Assembly (NCBI RefSeq): GCF_040954835.1
Contig: NC_090709.1
Location: 45,950,490 to 46,014,489, forward strand
Direction: 5' to 3'
Source of the DNA: Lepisosteus oculatus
Taxonomy: Eukaryota; Chordata; Actinopteri; Semionotiformes; Lepisosteidae
Length of the DNA stretch: 64,000 bases
The translations under genes were made by a program, and so were the position numbers. Below, piece by piece: positions 58,140 to 64,000 of the stretch (the stretch's first letter is position 1; every line of letters begins with the position of its first letter). The notes under the pieces are model-generated. The model did no database searches. It was not told the DNA's origin and saw nothing but the letters and a program-made list of their open reading frames with translations.

Positions 58140-59266
58140 GTGTGATTGCATATTTTTGTGTATTTTCATATGTCAATATTTAATTCACTCACATTCCTGT
58201 ATGATTGGAAGGAAGGCAGATTGGATTTGGCACAGGACGCCTGCTCATATATGTTGATCTTTGTTGGGCTGGAAAAACAATGATAAAAAGTGAAAAAAGC
58301 TCTCCCCAACATTTCCCTTCTCTTGGCCATGGTTACACTGCCCTTTCTTTCCTTCTTTTGTCCTTCTACAAAGATTCCAGGGCTCTTTATCCACCATAAT
58401 ATCAGAAGCCAAAAATAACCATCTAATGTGTAAACAGCATTTGTAATGTTGGTAGCTGGAAGAGGTTAAGTATGTTTGCAAGACCTAGTTGATTACACCA
58501 TTTAGACTGATTAGACTTACCTTGTTTTTTTTTCTCTTTTAAAGGCTGTGCTGGACTGTACCACTATCATAGAAGATTTTTTTCAAGACACATCGCAGTT
58601 CCATAGTAGAATTTATCAATAGTAGAATTCCATAGGACATTATTTATCAACATCTAACATTACCCAGTGTGAGACTCTGCCAGTAAACCTCAGAGCATTT
58701 AGTTCTCCACTGGTGAAGATGGCTTTCTGAAGTCATGAAATCCACTGCTGGGATGCCTGAGAGACAGTGATTGAATCCTGTCTGGAATTAGGCTCTCTGT
58801 TAGTGTTGATCTGTGGGAATTATGTGGTAAAAAGGGAAAACTCCTTTACTTTAGTCACTTTGAAAGTTCAAATGTACAGATCTTCAGAAACCCCAGTCTG
58901 AAGGATGAAGCAGGTTCTGCTCAAGGAGTTGCCTACGTTTTGCTCCATTCAATCCAAGCAGATAGTCCAACATTTGCCTTCTCTTGGCCATGATTACACT
59001 GCCCTTTCTTTCATCTTTGTACTTCTACAAAGATTTCAGGACTCTTAATCCACCATAATATCAGAAGCCAAAATTAACCTTCTAACATGTACAAATCATT
59101 TGCGATGAAAGGAGGTGGAAGGGTTTAAGAATGTTTGTAAGACCTGGTTGATTACCACACATAGACATACTTTGTTGTCAGTTTTTTTTCTCTTTGAAAG
59201 GCTATAGGAGGGGTGTGATGGACTGTACCACTATCATAGAAGATGTTTTTCTTCTAAGGACACTTC
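58140..59266. repeat. Diverged tandem duplication
   Basis: 58316-58590 and 58978-59250 are direct copies about 660 bp apart. Shared words include CTCTTGGCCATG, ACACTGCCCTTTCTTTC, CCACCATAATATCAGAAGCC and GGACTGTACCACTATCATAG. No coding potential seen. Confidence 0.75.
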
Positions 59267-60643
59267 TGTAGCGGCAAGGCATATTTAAAATACAGGAATT
59301 AAGTTTGCTGCTCCCTTGCCAGTCCCTCTCTCCCTCATCTCAGTGCAGCTGGATACAGAGAGGCCATTCCATCTGGTTCACATTTAAGGTGTTTTTCTAG
59401 CTGATAGAGTTTCCTGATAAGGAACAGCTCCCAAGGCTGAGATTCACCAGCCACCCTAATAAGTGGTCATCTCTGGCGCCTTACTGTCTGGGAGATTCCA
59501 TGGGAGAGGTTCATCCCAAGTTTTACAACCCTAAGGTCAGAGGTCACTGTTACTCATCCTCCACCTCAATCAGCCAATCAGGAACTGGTAGGGCAGGGTA
59601 ACCCCACGTGGGTCTCGAATGCCCGCGGAACTTTAAGCCACTGAACTACCGTAGTTCCTCCAGATAAAACAGGCAGCACGATGCCCAGAAGGTGCCCCTC
59701 CAGGACGTTCTCAGACTCAGCTCGGACAATCACGTGACGGCCAGTGTGTCCGAGTGCCAGGACTTAACTTTGTTTTAAGAGTCGAGAACGGAGGTTGCCC
59801 ACGCATAACCAAAGGATCCGCCCGAGGTTAGCCCAGCAGCAAGCCCCGTGAACCACGGGTACTCCACCTTCAAAGTTCGCCTGATCAACGAGTGAACTAC
59901 GGTTGGAACTGTCGACAGCTGAATCTCAGGATTCAGGACTAGCGCTACATCGGGAACGAACTAGTCTTCTTCCCATCTAAAGAGTGTGATTGGCTTGGAC
60001 CCGTAGTCACTTTCCATGTGCACAAGCTCTGCTAGTTTCAGCCAACACTAACTAGCCGGTCTTCAAAGAGCATCAGCAGCGCATCGCAGCAGGAATCTCT
60101 CCCTCCTCTCCTTCTCACCAGCCGCACCGGCCACTGCCTGGCACCGAGCCAGAGAGTGCCGATTGCACACAACAACAGCCTGCCACTGCTTCTTTGTGTC
60201 TGCGGGAGATCTGAATCCACACAGATCGGATGAGTATTCAACATTCTGCATTACAGCTCGAGAATTCAATTGTTACCTCAACCACAATTGATATCAATCT
60301 AATACCTATGAGTGATGTACTTGCTTTTGAGTATCTAGTGTAGAAGTTGTAATCCCAGTTCATTTACGAAACAGTCTAAATGAATGGTATACTGAATGTA
60401 TGTCCCTCTTGGTTTGGAACTCTTCATGATTTAATATATACCTTTTGTATTCTGCTAACCCACACTCTTAAGATATGTTATGTTTATATGCACATTTTAT
60501 GTATTAATAAGTGTATTAGTATCTGTGTGTGAGCGTTAATGAGTTAACCCGCAAAGTCGGTTTTCTAATAGCCATCAAAGAATCATTTTGTGACTTACTG
60601 CTACAATAAATAATTGTCCCAGTAAATACACAAAACCCCTACA
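59267..60643 (+). repeat. LTR-like repeat family A, copy 5
   Basis: Fossil, 1377 bp, TGTAGCGGCAAGG...CCCCTACA. More diverged from copies 1 and 4. It lacks the extra ~29-nt tail those copies carry after the first CTACA. No target repeat found. Confidence 0.6.
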
Positions 60644-63600
60644 CACGCATGGAAACCAATATTTACCTGCTACTCCAGAATGCAGCAGAGAACAGTTGGA
60701 CAGAAGGTTAGTATCTGTCGATACTGCATCACAGAAGTCAGTCTCTTCCCCCTCATTATGCAGGCTGACTTGTTCACGATGAACTGTCCTCCAGTGACAG
60801 TCAGCTGCAATCACTGACTCAGACATGGTGTTGATACACTGAGGGCACTTTGGCTGATTTGGTTAACATGCTTTCCTCTTAAACAGGAGATGCTTAAATC
60901 CCAGCAGTGCTTTTCTTCCTGTCTTGTCTTACAAAATGTATCACTATGGATGATTACGTACAGCTTGATTTTGTTTAACGCAAGTTTTCATTTTCTTTCT
61001 GGAACAACTTGCTTTTCATGAAATTCATACAGCTTGTTAAAGATGAAATACAAATCTTGCCTTGTATATCGCAGGCTGGTAAGAAAAAAGCATTATTTTC
61101 TTTTTTTTAAGCTTGCAAATGGAGAAAAGGACACACGTGAGTCTCTGTTAATTAAAAGGTAAGTGGTTTGAGCCCACCCAGAAATGCACTTCTCATTATT
61201 GCAATGTAAACCTCATCTCTACTTATTCGGATTTCTTAGCAAAACCTTAACCCACTTGATATTTGCAAGAAATGTGAATGTTTTTGTTAAACAATTAAGT
61301 ATGTAAGTCAATATCACTGGGAATGGCCAATAATGACCAACATTCAAGGACATCATATTCAGCCAAGGACTTTGACCTTCGAACGGCTAGCAGAAGAATT
61401 CATTTATGCTCTCGATGCATCCTTAGTTAGAATATTTAAAATTACGACACAGATTTGTTGGAGAACTTGACAAGCAAAAAAGACAGTTGGACAGCATGAT
61501 TATGCTAGGACTGTACATTTGTATTTTAATACTTTTGTATATTTATCTTAATTGTAATATACATGTAACCATAAATGCTGTTCTATGTAAATACATTTTG
61601 TTGTATTTTATCATATTTTAGCTGAGGGCACAAGGGAGTCTATTATACCTTCCGAAACTTCCAAGAGAACTATAACAGAGGCTCATATTTTAATATAATT
61701 TGCTTTAAAAGAAAACCACAATTTGTACGATATCATCCCTCAATATCGACGTTCAAATGAATGATTTAAAGAAGCAACAGCGATAGGAGAGTACATTGAT
61801 TTTGGACCAATGTTTGAATCTGAACAATCCTTCCTCCTGGAAAGAAGAAAAAACAGGTATGTTTTGAGTCATGATGATGCTCTTCTGGATTAAAAAAAAA
61901 AAACAGTGCAAATTTGTTTCGGATGTATTTTGGATAAAATTATAACTGTCATCGAAGAGAAATTTGATCAGTTGAATGCAGTCGAATCTTTTGACATTTT
62001 ATATGATGACAGGACGTACATTTAGGACTCAGTACCGATAACGCTGCTGATATTGATGGAGTAGAAATTAAGTGTATTGGCAATTTTATCTGAGGCAAGA
62101 AGTACTAGAACACCTCCTATAAAAATGTTAGGATTCAGAGCAAGAAATATTTTTCCACCTCACCCAATGGTATTGCATTAACGAGGCTGAAGCTGGCTTC
62201 TTATTCGCCAGCTTCTTCTTCTGCCTTTAATGCTGCTGCTGTGTTGTTATGCCGCCTTTCGCCTGTAGATGGCTCTTTACAGTAATTTTTAAAAGTACTA
62301 ATCAGGATGGATTACTGTATTTATCCTCAGTAAATGGGAATATGTAAGTAGTGACTATCCAAATAACATTTTTGTGTGAAACACATTTCAGAAAATTGTA
62401 AACCAATTTTCAAAACTCACAATAACACAAACACAATAAGTAAATAAGACAAAGGCAAAACATAAGTTCACAGGCACTTTCTGCATATTTACCACAACCT
62501 TGCCTTCTGATCATAAAAAGTCTTAAAATCTTGCATTTTACAAGAACTTTTTAATATAAATGGGACATTTAGAACATGGCATATGAGAATATATGGTTAA
62601 CCGAGGATGAGCAACGGGTGATGGCACTTCCTGCTTCTTGCTATAAACCTACCCCCTGGTTATAAAAACATCTAAAAATTCTGACACTGAGGTGTGAGAG
62701 ACAATGGAACAGACTATCAAAATCCTGAACTTTAGGAAATTTTTCAAATATGACCCTGTGAACATGGCATGTCCCTCCTTCCTCATTACCAAAACATCTC
62801 AATGTTCCAACACTATGTACATTGGTAATTACAACACTTCACTGTTGCATTTCTGAGTTGTGACATTGTGAACATGGCATGTTAAAGTATATAGAAACTC
62901 TAGATCAGAACAGGCTTAATGCAATTCATAGTGATTTATCATTTTCTGACTTTCTAAATGAAAAAAAAATTCGGTGATTATGACACTTCGGTATGACATA
63001 AAATATGCTCCAATGATAGAATAAATAATCATGGAAAAAATACCCACAGTGGACATTCATAGTTGTGATTATAGGAATGTTAAATATCAGGTGAGTAGCT
63101 GCGTCAGCATGCGTAGGCTGCAAAGGAACAAGTAAAGGGTTATTCCATGCTGAAAAGAGAAGAAAGGAAACACGACGTGTTGGCCATGGAGCCTTCTTCA
63201 GGTGTTAGAAAGACAGGGCAGTATGCACAGATAATTTTCTTTTTATCTTTGCTTACTGCAGTTTATTTTTGATGACAACATCAAAGACATTAAGGAATTC
63301 TTACGGCTAACAGCTCCACATCAACTTCCTTTTATAACTAACCTCATCAGATCTCTCAACTGCACTCTTCCAGTTTCTCACTTCAGAGAAGGATAAAAAA
63401 CTCAATCATCCTCTACAGAGAAAAACCATCAACACCCCTACCACCTCCACCAATCCTAACCTTGTTGTTACTATACCCTCTGACCTTTCCCTTTCACCCC
63501 TTTGCATCCTCAGCTAACATATTTTAATATTACAACACAATTAAAATAGATTGTACAGTATTTACAGTTTAAAATTAAGGTAAATATGTCCAAATATCAA

Positions 63601-63891
63601 AATCCAACTGCACAGTGCTAACAAAACAATGCTTGTCAAGTTCTCAAACAAATCTGCATTGTATTTTTAAAATATTTCAGCAGAGGATGTGACGGGAGTA
63701 TAAATGACGATTCAACGATCATTTTTCTTGGGTGAATATGGTTTTCTGGGGAGTTGCGATGTTGGGCATTATTGGACATTTTTGACAAGTGTTGAACAGT
63801 CACATTTCCTACAAATATTAAAATGGCTATGGTTTAGCTGAGAAATCCAATCGACCTATGTGAAAACAATGTTTACATCACAGAAGAAACC
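60644..63891. other. Intergenic DNA with dispersed repeat copies
   Basis: 60660-60840 (minus) matches 2480-2640, 60985-61570 matches 4255-4830, and 63600-63690 (minus) matches part of the same family (AGATTTGTTTGAGAACTTGAC). 63115-63200 is a GGAACAAGTAAA-family copy whose GAAA box is changed. No gene recognised. Confidence 0.55.
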
Positions 63892-63965
63892 CATCCCTGG
63901 GTGGACTTGAACCACCAACCTTTCGGTTAATAGCTAAACACGCTAACTGATTGCGCCACAGAGAC
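63892..63965 (-). tRNA. tRNA-Asn-like gene with ATT anticodon
   Basis: The minus strand follows tRNA-Asn: GTCTCTGTGGCGCAATCAG, CCGAAAGGTTGGTGGTTC and CCACCCAGGGAT. The anticodon loop reads CTATTAA, so ATT rather than GTT. The anticodon stem (TTTAG/CCGAA) pairs poorly, so it is probably a pseudogene. Confidence 0.75.
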
Positions 63966-64000
63966 TGACTGGTGGAGTCTCTTCTCGAATCAAAAAAAAA

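Noticed and set aside
60846-60910. Possible tRNA-like fold (TGGCTGATTTGGTTAACATG)
   Set aside because: Weak box A and box B resemblance without an acceptor stem. Likely part of a dispersed repeat.
63115-63200. Second hammerhead-like site
   Set aside because: It belongs to the same repeat family, but the GAAA box is changed to CAACAC and the remaining core is poor.

Overview
This is vertebrate nuclear DNA, most likely from a ray-finned fish. It holds a complete multi-exon ZP3-type egg-coat gene with GT-AG introns, Rex1, L2-like and Tx1-like LINEs, a Tc1 transposon, eukaryotic tRNA genes with A/B boxes and T-run terminators, and a 5S rRNA remnant. A non-teleost fish is possible, but I cannot fix the species. 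The only well-supported protein-coding host gene is the ZP3-like gene at 8307-10581 (nine exons, about 479 aa). The rest is tRNA DNA, tandem repeats and transposable elements.

Layout. 1-1745: Rex1 LINE fragment, Tc1 transposon, intron-bearing tRNA-Arg, L2-like LINE tail. 1746-8190: mostly unannotated AT-rich DNA with an initiator-tRNA-Met-like gene and a foldback MITE. 8170-10655: the ZP3-like gene with TATA box, E-box and poly(A) signal. 11470-12716: L2 tail and unique DNA. 12717-14117: an LTR-like repeat (family A). 14117-17400: a 48-bp minisatellite. 17410-18186: a polypyrimidine/polypurine inverted repeat flanking a CTCF-like site. 18340-19704: a ~63-bp satellite ended by another family A copy.

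20150-24164 is a dispersed tRNA cluster (Val, His, Glu, Asp, Phe, Val) built by local duplication. A reduced inverted copy lies at 31385-31827. 24165-28807 holds a Tx1-like LINE broken by a 570-bp solo LTR, followed by a Rex1 LINE. 28808-31310 is family A plus a 99-bp minisatellite. 31828-34215 is an LTR-retrotransposon fossil with its two LTRs in opposite orientation. 34216-41011 is a decayed gammaretrovirus-like fossil whose primer site matches tRNA-Pro. 41012-41090 is the 3' part of a 5S rRNA gene, followed by a second Tx1-like LINE (41092-45160).

45445-55915 is the most striking structure: about 4.8 copies of a 2.19-kb unit. Each complete unit carries tRNA-Pro, an Ala(TGC)-like tRNA, a Met-like tRNA and tRNA-Ala(AGC). 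Copies differ at anticodon positions: Pro AGG/CGG, Ala AGC/AGT, Ala-like TGC/TTT, Met-like TGT/CGT. From 55916 to the end: a hammerhead-like palindrome, two family A copies, dispersed repeats and a tRNA-Asn-like gene with an ATT anticodon.

The tRNA genes form the functional theme. Duplication has produced intact, decayed and anticodon-shifted copies side by side. Identities rest on reading the sequence against remembered family consensus; no search was run.
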